From: Robiginitomaculum sp.
GTDB taxonomy: Bacteria > Pseudomonadota > Alphaproteobacteria > Caulobacterales > Maricaulaceae
Direction: 5' to 3'
DNA length: 33,981 nt
Assembly (NCBI GenBank): GCA_002733905.1
Contig: NVXK01000006.1
Location: forward strand, 91,021-125,001
Shown here piece by piece: positions 1-7,987 of this stretch. A program made the position numbers and the translations under genes. The notes beneath the pieces were generated by a model. It made no database searches. It was not told the DNA's origin and saw nothing but the letters and a program-made list of their open reading frames with translations. Within the stretch, counting starts at the first letter, position 1. Each line of letters starts with the position of its first letter.

Positions 1-1876
1 TCAAATTATCACTAATGTCATAACTCATCAAAACCCGTGGTGTGAAACCGCTTGATTTGGTTGTATCGACAATGCCTGTATCGCCATTGGCAAACAGACC
101 GCCTGATGTAATTGTGCGTTCTTCTTCATAATCATAATAACGCCCACCGACTGTGACTTGCAAACGCTCATTGAAGTCATAACTGGCTTCGCCGAAAATT
201 GCTGTTTGTGTCAGTGTGTAAGGAAGAACAGAGTTAAAGGGAGAGTTCAGATCAAACCCATTTGCCACTGCCGCAGATGTGCCTGCGCCAAGTGCTGCGT
301 CTGTTGCCGCTTGATATCCAGGGGTCGGTAATGTTTGTGAATAAAAGCGGTCTGTATTGGAATAGAAACCACCAAACATCCATTGCAATGCACCATCAGA
401 ATTTGAAGCTATGCGTAATTCTTGGGTAATTTGTTCGACTGTGGTTGTGTCCAAAAGGTTTGATGGCAATGCTATGCCTGCGTCCGTAAAGCCCAAATCA
501 ACAGAGACACTGCCTGTGAGGGCACTCGCGTCACGACTGACAAGAATGTCGCGGTCTGTATAGCTGGTGACAGAAGTAAGTTCTACACTGCCGAGGTTTA
601 GTGTCGCGGTATTATCAATGATGAGGATTTCATCTGTGAATTTTTCATCCAAAAGCAAAAACTGTTGACGCTCTTTGAATGTTACGGCTGGGCGTGTTGT
701 TGTAAAAGGGTTTGCGTATAAATTAAACACCTCTTGACGGTTAAAACCGTCGGCAGTGATTTCTTGATAGATAACACGCGGTGTCATTGAGAAACTATCC
801 GAAGGTTCCCAAAGTAATGCAATACGACCGCCTGTACGATGGCCAGAGTTTACATTTTCATCAATACTGCCGCCTTCGCGTAGCGCGTCAATAAAACCAC
901 CATATTTGGTCGTATAGCCAACAGCGCGAATGGCGGTTGTTTCGCCAAGAGGAATGTTAATTGCGCCTTTAACATGGCCGCCCATGCCGCCACCACTGAT
1001 GGCGTTGACTTCGGCTTCCATTGTGCCTGATGTTTCGCCGAGTGTTGGTTGGTTGGTGATGTAGCGAATTGTACCGCCAATCGAACCTGAACCGAAAAGC
1101 GTACCTTGTGGGCCGCGCAGTGTTTCAACGCGGTTGAGATCAAACAGATCAAGGTCGGGGGTGAAGAGAGAGAGGGAAATTACAGATTCGTCAAGATAGA
1201 TGCCCACTTGTTCTTTTACACCGGGTTGGTCTCGTACAATTTGTCCCGCCGAGACACCGCGAATAGCAACTTGGCTTTGGCCAGGGCCTAAGTTTTGAAC
1301 CATAAGGCCGGCAATATTGCGAGATAATTCTTCTAGATTTGTTGAACCTGTACGGCGAATATCTGCCTGTGTTTGTGCATTAATGGAAAACGGCACATCT
1401 TGAATTGTTGAATTGCGCTTCGTCGCCGTAACAATAACTTCGTCAGTGGGTACGACTTCTTGTGCGAGTGTTGGTGATGAAATAAATGCAGCCGCTAGAC
1501 CGAATATTCCAGCATTCCCCAAAAGTGTTTTTTTCTTTATCTTTTTTATCATTTTATCTTCCTGCTTAATAAGAGAAATCACAATAATTCCTCGTTTATT
1601 CAGGCCGCCAGTTAGCTTTGTGTCTTGCAACATATGTTTCAAAGCGCCTTGGACTGTGAACGGTCCTATGACCGGATTCACGAACTCAGCATGTACCTGA
1701 TCATATGAAAACAATAATTGAGTTTGTGTTTGTAAGGCCAAACTATTCAAAGCATCTACAGACGAAGTTGTATCAATTTTTATGTGATACAGTTTTTCGT
1801 TGGCAAACGCATAAAGCGAATAAGTTTGTATGCTTACGCAAACCAAAATAGTGCGTATGACAATTTTGATTAACAA
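1..1876 (-). CDS. TonB-dependent receptor with N-terminal STN domain (C-terminus cut by window)
   Basis: Outer-membrane TonB-dependent transporter, probably importing an iron chelate or other scarce nutrient and signalling to the adjacent FecR/sigma pair. The frame is open from a TTG at 1876 (Shine-Dalgarno GAGGGG, 7 nt spacing) to the window edge, 625 codons. Residues 1-26 look like a signal peptide and about 27-104 like an STN (secretin/TonB short N-terminal) domain. Unexpectedly, codon 109 is an ATG (1552) that starts a second, classic signal peptide (a MIKKIKKK head, hydrophobic core, PTLAQ cleavage-like end). The TonB box/plug follows (DEVIVTATKR, then VETLRGPQGTLFGSGS), then beta-barrel strands. 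The plug-like sequence and barrel support the family call strongly. The missing C-terminus lies left of the window. It is uncertain which of the two starts is used, or whether both are; see findings. The substrate cannot be read from the sequence. Confidence 0.9.
   Translation of the reverse strand, partial: MLIKIVIRTILVCVSIQTYSLYAFANEKLYHIKIDTTSSVDALNSLALQTQTQLLFSYDQVHAEFVNPVIGPFTVQGALKHMLQDTKLTGGLNKRGIIVISLIKQEDKMIKKIKKKTLLGNAGIFGLAAAFISSPTLAQEVVPTDEVIVTATKRNSTIQDVPFSINAQTQADIRRTGSTNLEELSRNIAGLMVQNLGPGQSQVAIRGVSAGQIVRDQPGVKEQVGIYLDESVISLSLFTPDLDLFDLNRVETLRGPQGTLFGSGSIGGTIRYITNQPTLGETSGTMEAEVNAISGGGMGGHVKGAINIPLGETTAIRAVGYTTKYGGFIDALREGGSIDENVNSGHRTGGRIALLWEPSDSFSMTPRVIYQEITADGFNRQEVFNLYANPFTTTRPAVTFKERQQFLLLDEKFTDEILIIDNTATLNLGSVELTSVTSYTDRDILVSRDASALTGSVSVDLGFTDAGIALPSNLLDTTTVEQITQELRIASNSDGALQWMFGGFYSNTDRFYSQTLPTPGYQAATDAALGAGTSAAVANGFDLNSPFNSVLPYTLTQTAIFGEASYDFNERLQVTVGGRYYDYEEERTITSGGLFANGDTGIVDTTKSSGFTPRVLMSYDISDNL
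1550..1563 (-). promoter_or_regulatory. Internal ribosome site and ATG inside the receptor gene
   Basis: On the minus strand AGGAAG (1563-1558) lies 5 nt before an in-frame ATG (1552) that opens a complete signal peptide. This is a better start context than most genes in the window have. It suggests the plug/barrel protein can be made without the upstream STN segment. Confidence 0.6.
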
Positions 1877-1926
1877 GTGTGGTCCCCTCGGTTTTTGTTC
1901 TTGGTCAGGTTGCCTAAAGTTTGTCA

Positions 1927-1938
1927 CTGTCTGGACAG
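1927..1938. repeat. Short inverted repeat in the receptor upstream region
   Basis: CTGTC-TG-GACAG lies 50-60 bp upstream of the receptor TTG start. It could be a regulator half-site pair or part of the promoter used by the neighbouring ECF sigma factor. No convincing -35/-10 pair could be fixed around it. Confidence 0.35.
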
Positions 1939-2016
1939 CCTATAGTATAAGAGCTGTCGTGTTTAAAAAACCGCCATAAAAATAATCATCTTATGGTAAC
2001 TTCTTTGTGTCTGGTG

Positions 2017-2035
2017 CAAATGTGCAACACATTTG
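2017..2035. repeat. Inverted repeat between anti-sigma and receptor genes
   Basis: CAAATGTG, a 3-nt spacer CAA, then CACATTTG: perfect 8-bp arms just downstream of the FecR-like stop codon. There is no T-run on either strand, so it does not look like an intrinsic terminator. It may be an operator or a processing hairpin in the 172-bp gap before the receptor. Confidence 0.45.
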
Positions 2036-2048
2036 TGCTGTGCTGATA

Positions 2049-3146
2049 TTATTGCGCGGAGACAAGCATGACTTTGTTCTCGCCGTCTATTGGGATGACT
2101 TTGATATTGAAGCTTGTTTCCAACACGTTAAATAAATCTTCGATCTCGCCAGATTTAAAAACACCGCCGAATCTCATTTTACGAATCTCTGGATTTTCAA
2201 TGATGATTTCCATCGCGGTATATCTGCTAACCTCGTGAATAACTTCTGCGAGGGTTTCCCCCGTAAATGTCAATAAACCATTTTGCCATGAGAGCTTTGC
2301 GTCAATTTTCATTTGTGAAAGAGGGGTGATGATCGCCTCACTTTTTTGAAAGGACGCGCCTTGCCCAGCTCTTACGAGGCCGATTTTTGCGAGTTTAATG
2401 GGGGCTTTGTCTATAGGTTTTAAAGGGGAGGCGGCGGGGATTGTTGCCAATTCTACAATGCCTTCGCTGACCGTTACTTCAATCCCGATATCACGTAAAT
2501 GTACGGAAAACTTTGTACCAACGGCGCGTACAACACTGTCACCAGCATAAACAAGGAAGGGGCGCGAGGTGTCGTGATAGACATCAAACAAAGCTTCTCC
2601 TTGTAAAATGCGAATTTTTCTTTGCTCTTTACTATAATCAATTTCGACTTGTGAATTTGTATTCAAGGTAAGGACAGAGCCGTCACTAAGCGTGTATTGT
2701 TTTTGTTCGCCAATCTTGGACGTCATAATAATCGGCATAGAGACACTGATGCTTTGTTCAGGAAGTGGCGCTTTATTAAAATTGTTATAGCTGAACGCGA
2801 CGAGTACGAGGCTCATGCACATGGCGACTGTGCCAAAGGCATTTCTTATGCGGTGTTGCCCCCGCTTTTGTTTGCGGAGTTTCTTGGAGACGCTATCTGC
2901 GTGTCGAATGGGCTCGGCCATATCTGTGAGCATGTTCAGGTCTTGCCATAGGCTATTTAATGCCAGTATTTCTTGTTCATGAATGGGACTGCGGCTCACC
3001 CATTCTCGAAATGCGGCGAGGTCTTTTTCGGAGGCATTGGGGCCATCCAATTGGGCAATCCACGCCATAGCCTCCGCCTCGACAAGCGGGGACGCTTTGG
3101 TCTGGGACGCATTGGTCTTGTGTGGATTTTGCGGGCTTTCGCTCAT
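2049..3146 (-). CDS. FecR-like anti-sigma factor
   Basis: Inner-membrane anti-sigma/sigma regulator that would pass the receptor's STN signal to the ECF sigma factor encoded just upstream. The 365 residues are usual for FecR proteins. Order: a cytoplasmic DUF4880-type N-terminus (about 20-75, with the W-x(n)-FREWVSRSP pattern), one transmembrane segment (about 103-120), a periplasmic FecR domain (about 145-240, including YTLSDGSVLTLNTNSQ and GEALFDV), and a C-terminal DUF4974/STN-like region (about 285-365). The sigma gene ends 50 bp upstream on the same strand and the receptor starts 172 bp downstream, the classic sigma-antisigma-receptor order. AAAGG 12 nt before the ATG is a weak ribosome site. 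The ligand is unknown. Confidence 0.92.
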   Translation of the reverse strand: MSESPQNPHKTNASQTKASPLVEAEAMAWIAQLDGPNASEKDLAAFREWVSRSPIHEQEILALNSLWQDLNMLTDMAEPIRHADSVSKKLRKQKRGQHRIRNAFGTVAMCMSLVLVAFSYNNFNKAPLPEQSISVSMPIIMTSKIGEQKQYTLSDGSVLTLNTNSQVEIDYSKEQRKIRILQGEALFDVYHDTSRPFLVYAGDSVVRAVGTKFSVHLRDIGIEVTVSEGIVELATIPAASPLKPIDKAPIKLAKIGLVRAGQGASFQKSEAIITPLSQMKIDAKLSWQNGLLTFTGETLAEVIHEVSRYTAMEIIIENPEIRKMRFGGVFKSGEIEDLFNVLETSFNIKVIPIDGENKVMLVSAQ

Positions 3147-3196
3147 GCGCGTATTCTACCTTTTCATTATGTGGCGGTGTCGTTTTTAAATATATT

Positions 3197-3862
3197 CTAT
3201 GTGTGTGAATTTTTATGGAGGTGTTCTATATTTGTGGGCGTTTCTTGTTTTTGAATGTATGTGCGACATTTCTTCATACCGACAACAATGTGTTTTTCAA
3301 CTGTGCTGACAGAAATGTCTAATTGTTTTGCTATTTCTTTTTGACTGAATCCATATACTTTTCTCATGATAAATACCCGTTGGCACTGTGGCGGTAGGGC
3401 TGCGACAGCGTCTTTAAATCTGCCAAATTTTAGGATGGCGTCAACATGGTCTTCTACATTACTCCTTGTGCATATGACCTCTTGGGAGCAAGAATCCTCT
3501 ATAAAGCTTGTCATTAAATTTGATTTTTTTGTCAGTTCCTTGAAAGCGGCATTGCGGGCTATGCGGTAAAGATAGGCTTTGGGGTGTTCAATTTTTTTGG
3601 TTTTTTCAGCTTTAAACGCACGTATAAAGGTCTCTTGGGCAATGTCGTCTATATCTTGAGGGCGGTAAATAAAGCGAGATATGAATGCTTTTAACGGGCG
3701 TTCTTGTTCCAAGAACACACGTGACATCCGCGAAAGCGATCTTGCCCTCGCCTTAGGGGTCCCCGTTTGGGGAGCCTCAATTTTGGGGGCGTCAGTTTTT
3801 GTGTATTTTGTTGGAATTTTTATTCCCCTATGGTCGGTCCCTACCTTGAAGTGGGCAACCAT
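3197..3862 (-). CDS. ECF sigma factor, FecI type
   Basis: Extracytoplasmic-function sigma-70 factor expected to transcribe the downstream FecR/receptor genes. Region 2 spans about residues 50-110 (DIDDIAQETFIRAF, then HPKAYLYRIARN). Region 4 spans about 155-205 (ALPPQCQRVFIMRKVYGFSQ, an HTH ending in ISVSTVEKH). The first 45 residues are Lys/Thr/Pro-rich and outside the conserved domain. An in-frame ATG at 3727 (residue 46) would give 176 residues, nearer the family's usual length, and the upstream ATG has no Shine-Dalgarno and sits inside an inverted repeat. The start is therefore uncertain, the family is not. The gene begins only 35 bp after metY on the same strand, so read-through from metY is possible. 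Confidence 0.88.
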   Translation of the reverse strand: MVAHFKVGTDHRGIKIPTKYTKTDAPKIEAPQTGTPKARARSLSRMSRVFLEQERPLKAFISRFIYRPQDIDDIAQETFIRAFKAEKTKKIEHPKAYLYRIARNAAFKELTKKSNLMTSFIEDSCSQEVICTRSNVEDHVDAILKFGRFKDAVAALPPQCQRVFIMRKVYGFSQKEIAKQLDISVSTVEKHIVVGMKKCRTYIQKQETPTNIEHLHKNSHT

Positions 3863-3868
3863 AGGGGA
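3824..3868. repeat. 10-bp perfect inverted repeat around the upstream sigma-factor start
   Basis: TCCCCTATGG (3824-3833) and CCATAGGGGA (3859-3868) are perfect inverted copies separated by 25 nt. In the minus-strand transcript the first arm contains the upstream ATG of the sigma gene and the second contains AGGGGA. On the plus strand the second arm is followed by a T-rich run, but no plus-strand gene needs a terminator here. Confidence 0.6.
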
Positions 3869-3897
3869 GTTTGTTTGATTTTACAAGTTGGCGAAAA

Positions 3898-5190
3898 CTA
3901 CAGTGCTGACGCGTTTAGGGCTTGGTCTATATCGGCGAGGATATCGTCGATATGTTCAATGCCAACGCAGAGCCTTAACATTTCAGGGCTTACACCTGCG
4001 CTTTTCAACTCATCTTCGGTCAGTTGGCGATGGGTTGTTGAGGCAGGATGAGAGGCGAGAGATTTTGCGTCACCAATATTGACAAGGCGTTTGAAAATTT
4101 CGAGCGCGTCGTAGAATTTAACGCCTGCTGCGAATCCACCTTTGAGGCCAAATGACAGAAGGGCTGACGGTTTGCCATTTGTGTATTTTTGGGCAAGTTT
4201 GTAATATGGGGATGATTTAAGACCAGCATATTTCACCCATGCCACGCGTTTGTCTTTTTCTAAAAATTTGGCGACTTTGATGGCGTTTTCCGTATGACGT
4301 TCCATGCGTAGGGCGAGTGTTTCTAGGCCTTGGATAATCAAAAAAGCATTCATCGGGGATAATGCCGCGCCAGTATTGCGAAGCGGTACAGTCCGTGCGC
4401 GTCCAATATAGGCGGCAGGGCCAAAGGCTTCGGTGTAGACAACGCCGTGATAGCTTGGCTCTGGCTCGTTTAGCATTGGAAATTTGTCTTTGTTGGCGAC
4501 CCAGTCAAATTTACCGCTATCGACAATCATGCCGCCAAGTGAATTGCCGTGACCGCCAATATATTTTGTCAGGGAATGCACAATAATATCCGCGCCGTAT
4601 TCAATCGGTTTGGTAATGGCTGGGCTGGCGACCGTGTTGTCGATGATCAGGGGAATGCCGTGTTTATGAGCGACTTTGGCGAGGGCTTCGATATCGACAA
4701 TATTGCCAGACGGGTTACCAATGCTTTCGCAAAAGATGGCTTTCGTGTTTTCATCAATTAATGTGTCGATGGCCGCCGCAGTGTCATCGACAGCAAAACG
4801 GCATTCAATGCCTTGTTTGGGGAACATGTGTTTAAACAATGTATATGTACCACCGTAGAGAAGCGGCGTTGTTACGATGTTGTTTCCTGCTTCTGTGATC
4901 GTCAGGATCGCGTAATAAATGGCCGCACTCCCAGAGGCAACGGCGAGCCCTGCGACACCGCCTTCAAGCGCTGCGACGCGTTTTTCGAGCACATCATTTG
5001 TCGGGTTCATGATACGGGTATAGATATTACCTGGAACGGCGAGGTTGAACAGATCAGCACCGTGTTGGGCGTTGTCAAACTCATAGGCTGCGGTTTGGTA
5101 AATTGGCACAGCAACGGATTTGGTTGTTGGGTCTGTGTCATATCCTGCGTGAATACCAAGGGTGGCATCTTTTAAAATTCTGTCTGTCAT
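3898..5190 (-). CDS. metY: O-acetylhomoserine sulfhydrylase
   Basis: PLP enzyme of the Cys/Met-metabolism family that makes homocysteine from O-acetylhomoserine and sulfide, the direct sulfhydrylation route to methionine. Its 430 residues are normal for MetY (longer than MetB/MetC). Visible features are the N-terminal TLGIHAGYDTDPTTKSVAVP, the substrate-site segment NIYTRIMNPTNDVLE, and the PLP-binding Lys209 in HSLTKYIGGHG. The C-terminal segment SLASHPASTTH is typical of O-acetylhomoserine enzymes. AGAGGAA 9 nt before the ATG is a good ribosome site and a sigma-70-like promoter lies upstream. Functionally it would use sulfide made by the CysI reductase encoded at 11378. Cystathionine synthase activity is a less likely alternative. 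Confidence 0.93.
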   Translation of the reverse strand: MTDRILKDATLGIHAGYDTDPTTKSVAVPIYQTAAYEFDNAQHGADLFNLAVPGNIYTRIMNPTNDVLEKRVAALEGGVAGLAVASGSAAIYYAILTITEAGNNIVTTPLLYGGTYTLFKHMFPKQGIECRFAVDDTAAAIDTLIDENTKAIFCESIGNPSGNIVDIEALAKVAHKHGIPLIIDNTVASPAITKPIEYGADIIVHSLTKYIGGHGNSLGGMIVDSGKFDWVANKDKFPMLNEPEPSYHGVVYTEAFGPAAYIGRARTVPLRNTGAALSPMNAFLIIQGLETLALRMERHTENAIKVAKFLEKDKRVAWVKYAGLKSSPYYKLAQKYTNGKPSALLSFGLKGGFAAGVKFYDALEIFKRLVNIGDAKSLASHPASTTHRQLTEDELKSAGVSPEMLRLCVGIEHIDDILADIDQALNASAL

Positions 5191-5233
5191 GTCTCTATTC
5201 CTCTGCGCTCATTTGTCGGTAATGCGAGGAAAT

Positions 5234-5262
5234 AACCTAGGGGGCAGAGAAAGGGCTCTCAA
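5234..5262 (-). promoter_or_regulatory. Predicted metY promoter
   Basis: Minus strand TTGAGA (5262-5257), exactly 17 bp, TAGGTT (5239-5234). Transcription would start near 5227, leaving a leader of about 37 nt with the AGAGGAA ribosome site. Predicted from hexamers and spacing only. Confidence 0.5.
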
Positions 5263-5313
5263 GCGAAAATACGCAGAAAATGCCAATAAAAATGAATAAA
5301 ACTTAGTTTTTCA

Positions 5314-5332
5314 AAAAAATATCATATTTTTT
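5314..5332 (-). terminator. AT-rich palindrome after hemJ, possible terminator
   Basis: AAAAAATAT-C-ATATTTTTT directly follows the hemJ stop codon on the minus strand. It has no GC stem, so it would be a weak intrinsic terminator at best; it separates hemJ from the metY promoter. Confidence 0.35.
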
Positions 5333-5334
5333 GG

Positions 5335-5868
5335 TTATTTATTGCGGGCTTTTTTATAGGCTTTGATCGCGAACATCAGGGTGAAGGACAGGACGAGCAA
5401 GCCGATAACCCCGTAAACCCAATCAATCGCGCTTTTTAAGACGACAGTGAAGACAATAGAAAAAAGGAGAATGGTGGCGACTTCATTCCAGACCCGTAAT
5501 TTAAGGGCCGTAGATTTCACCACGTCATTTTGTAATTGTTTGAAGATGATATGGCATTTGAAATGATACAGATAAAGCAGGCCGACAAATCCAAGTTTTA
5601 CATGCAACCACGGCATTTTTAAAAGCTCTGGATTTTGGCTTAGCATGAGTATGGCTGATACGCCTGTGATGATCGCGGATGGCCACGTGATAATATACCA
5701 GAGGCGCTTTTCCATGATTTTGTATTGGGTTTGCAAGATGACTCGCTCTTGCTCTGGTTTTTTTTGTGCTTCCGCATGATAAATAAACAGGCGCACAATA
5801 TAGAGCAGGCCAGCAAACCAGCTGACAACAAAAATAACATGGATGGCTTTGGCGTATAAAAAGTACAT
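5335..5868 (-). CDS. hemJ: HemJ-type protoporphyrinogen IX oxidase (CopD-family membrane protein)
   Basis: Integral membrane protein predicted to oxidise protoporphyrinogen IX to protoporphyrin IX, the penultimate heme step. About four hydrophobic segments are visible. Conserved points are the AKAIHVIFVVSWFAGLLY start with an early His, ME-KRLWYIITWPS, the conserved Lys in WLHVKLGFVGLLYLYH, and RVWNEVATILLF. I start it at ATG 5868 because HemJ proteins begin MYxxxKAxH; an in-frame TTG at 5916 would add 16 residues. The gene is divergent from hemE with a gap of under 100 bp, and no other protoporphyrinogen oxidase is present, so it completes the HemE-HemF-HemJ series. The segment KRLWYIITWPSA and the C-terminal WVYGVIGLLVL resemble flavobacterial CopD/HemJ proteins more than the alphaproteobacterial HemJ I know. 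Confidence 0.88.
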   Translation of the reverse strand: MYFLYAKAIHVIFVVSWFAGLLYIVRLFIYHAEAQKKPEQERVILQTQYKIMEKRLWYIITWPSAIITGVSAILMLSQNPELLKMPWLHVKLGFVGLLYLYHFKCHIIFKQLQNDVVKSTALKLRVWNEVATILLFSIVFTVVLKSAIDWVYGVIGLLVLSFTLMFAIKAYKKARNK

Positions 5869-5946
5869 AACGAGAAACTTGTAAGAGATTTCACAAAGTA
5901 ATGGAAGCGCTTTCAATACTGTAATACAAGACCATGGATTTAAGTA

Positions 5947-6990
5947 ATGAAGTGTGACCTCCTAATGTTGAAAAATGATTTATTCCTACGTGCCCTTAAA
6001 GGCGAAACTGTAAACCGCCCTCCCGTCTGGATGATGCGTCAAGCAGGGCGGTATTTACCTGAATTTATTGAAATTCGTAAAAAATATGACTTTTTCACCC
6101 GTTGCCAAACACCAGAACTTGCGAGCGAAATTACGGTGCAGCCTATTCGCCGTTACGGTATGGACGCGGCGATTTTATTCTCTGATATTTTGGTCATTCC
6201 GCAAGCTATGAATATAGAAGTGCAGATGAAGCCAGACTTTGGCCCGTATCTGCCTAACCCTGTACGCGATCAAAAAGGTGCGGACGCGGTGATTGTGCCT
6301 GATGTTGACGAAACACTTGGCTATGTCATGGACGCGATAAAAATGACCAAAGAAAAACTGGCGGATGAGATTCCGTTGATTGGTTTTGCAGGCTCGCCTT
6401 GGACAATCCTATGTTATGTGGTGCAGGGGCAAGGCAGTAAGAATTTCGACCTTGTGAAAAAACTTTGTTTTACAGAGCCCGATGTGGCGCATCAGCTCTT
6501 GCAAAAAATTACGGATACGACGATTGCATATTTGAAAGCCAAAGTCGTGGCAGGTGTCGACGCGGTGCAAATCTTTGACAGTTGGGGCGGCATGCTTTCC
6601 CCCGTTGATTATCAAGAATTTTCATGGCGCTATATTCAACAAATTATAGACGCGCTTAAAGGCGACGCGCCTGTTATTGTCTTTGGCAAGGGATGTTGGT
6701 TTGCGCTTGGGCAAATGGCCGAGAGCGGCGCGGCGGCGCTTGGGGTGGACTGGACATGTTCGCCAAAAACTGCGCGTGAACTTACGGGCGGAAAAATCAC
6801 GCTACAGGGAAATTTTGACCCGTCTCGCCTTTTGTCTCCGCCGTCTGTGATTAAAACAATGGTGCATGATATGATACGCGAATTTGGCAAAGACCGCTAT
6901 ATTGTCAATTTAGGTCACGGTATTTTGCCTTATATCAATTTAGAAAACGCGGGTGCGTTTATAGACGCTGTGAAAACGTATAAAGAATAG
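5947..6990 (+). CDS. hemE: Uroporphyrinogen decarboxylase
   Basis: Cytosolic enzyme that converts uroporphyrinogen III to coproporphyrinogen III. The signature [15 protein letters not shown] is at residues 25-39 and the catalytic-Asp segment [12 protein letters not shown] at 79-90. [21 protein letters not shown] and the C-terminal VNLGHGILP are also present. The 347 residues match the family. An internal ATG at 5965 ([11 protein letters not shown]) is probably the true start, since most homologues begin there; neither start has a clear ribosome site. It is followed by hemF after about 47 bp and probably co-transcribed. Several stretches, such as [20 protein letters not shown] and GQGSKNFD, read as Bacteroidota-type HemE; proteobacterial HemE differs there. 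Confidence 0.95.
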   Translation: MKCDLLMLKNDLFLRALKGETVNRPPVWMMRQAGRYLPEFIEIRKKYDFFTRCQTPELASEITVQPIRRYGMDAAILFSDILVIPQAMNIEVQMKPDFGPYLPNPVRDQKGADAVIVPDVDETLGYVMDAIKMTKEKLADEIPLIGFAGSPWTILCYVVQGQGSKNFDLVKKLCFTEPDVAHQLLQKITDTTIAYLKAKVVAGVDAVQIFDSWGGMLSPVDYQEFSWRYIQQIIDALKGDAPVIVFGKGCWFALGQMAESGAAALGVDWTCSPKTARELTGGKITLQGNFDPSRLLSPPSVIKTMVHDMIREFGKDRYIVNLGHGILPYINLENAGAFIDAVKTYKE

Positions 6991-7037
6991 GCGCCTCATA
7001 AACCCTGATTTCTGAAGCCTGATATATGGAGCCTAAT

Positions 7038-7940
7038 ATGAAGACCAAGTTTAAAGCTTATATTGACGATCTACAAAACACGATTTGCGCCCAGCTTGAA
7101 GCTGTTGATGGCGGTGCTACATTTATCGAGGATATTTGGACGCGTCCAGAGGGCGGCGGTGGTCGTACACGTGTGATTTCCGAAGGCAATGTGTTTGAAA
7201 AAGGCGGGGTGAATGTGTCCGCAGTCCACGGCGAACTTCCTCTTGCCATGCAGCAACATTTCGGTGTGACGGACGCGCAGTTCTATGCCTGTGGTCTCAG
7301 TCTTGTTTTGCACCCTAAAAGTCCGATGGTGCCGACGGTACATGCTAATTGGCGTTATTTTGAAATGTATGATTCAGACGGTAATGTTGCTGATCAATGG
7401 TTTGGTGGTGGGCAGGATTTAACACCTTATTATTTGCAAGAAGATGATGCCCGTCATTTTCATGGCGTCTGTAAAACGGCATGTGACGCGCATGACGCGG
7501 CATTTTATCCTCAGTATAAAGCGCGCTGCGACGAATATTTCTACAATGCTCATCGTCATGAAGGACGCGGTATTGGCGGATTGTTTTTTGATTATTTAAA
7601 GGCGAAGGATCAAATGTCTATGGACGATTTGTATGCATTTGTCAGCCAAGTCGGGGACAGCTTTTGCGAGGCCTATGTGCCGATTGTTGAAAAACGTAAG
7701 GCGGAGACGTATACAGAGGCGCAAAAAACATGGCAGGAAATTCGCCGTGGCCGCTATGTGGAATTTAATCTGATCCATGACAAAGGCACATTGTTTGGTT
7801 TAAAAACCAATGGGCGGATTGAAAGCATATTGATGAGCCTGCCTAAACATGTGCAATGGCATTATAACCACACACCTGAAGAGGGAAGCCCAGAGGCTGT
7901 TTTGGTTGACGTTTTGAAAAATCCAAAAGATTGGGTTTAA
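7038..7940 (+). CDS. hemF: Coproporphyrinogen III oxidase, oxygen-dependent
   Basis: Cytosolic oxygen-dependent enzyme that decarboxylates coproporphyrinogen III to protoporphyrinogen IX. Family landmarks: WTRPEGGGGRTRVI, FEKGGVNVSAVHGELP, PMVPTVHANWRYFEM, WFGGGQDLTPYYL, HRHEGRGIGGLFFD, and near the end RRGRYVEFNL and FGLKTNGRIESILMSLP. I use ATG 7038 because GGAG lies 6 nt upstream (an in-frame ATG at 7026 adds four residues), giving 300 residues. It follows hemE closely and its product feeds HemJ. The C-terminus ending in KNPKDWV and the overall text look like flavobacterial HemF. Oxygen dependence implies heme is made this way under aerobic or microaerobic conditions unless a HemN exists elsewhere. 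Confidence 0.95.
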   Translation: MKTKFKAYIDDLQNTICAQLEAVDGGATFIEDIWTRPEGGGGRTRVISEGNVFEKGGVNVSAVHGELPLAMQQHFGVTDAQFYACGLSLVLHPKSPMVPTVHANWRYFEMYDSDGNVADQWFGGGQDLTPYYLQEDDARHFHGVCKTACDAHDAAFYPQYKARCDEYFYNAHRHEGRGIGGLFFDYLKAKDQMSMDDLYAFVSQVGDSFCEAYVPIVEKRKAETYTEAQKTWQEIRRGRYVEFNLIHDKGTLFGLKTNGRIESILMSLPKHVQWHYNHTPEEGSPEAVLVDVLKNPKDWV

Positions 7941-7943
7941 GGT

Positions 7944-7987
7944 TTTAGCCTACCCAAAACTTTAGCCTACAAAACCTTTAGCCTACA
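7944..7987. repeat. Three tandem copies of a 17-bp unit at the fpr 3' end
   Basis: TTTAGCCTAC recurs at 7944, 7961 and 7978, spaced exactly 17 bp. The copy at 7978 is the real fpr end (coding Phe-Val-Gly-stop on the minus strand); the other two repeat that end in the 37-bp gap before hemF. Probably replication slippage. Confidence 0.75.

Noticed and set aside
850-1291. Small ORFs on both strands in the receptor region
   Set aside because: They are other-frame shadows of the receptor, whose open frame continues through the window edge.
5198-5231. TTCCTC/GAGGAA hairpin that could mask the metY ribosome site, or a SAM-type riboswitch
   Set aside because: The predicted start of transcription near 5227 would cut off one arm, and I could not match the leader to the SAM-II, SAM-V or SAM/SAH consensus.
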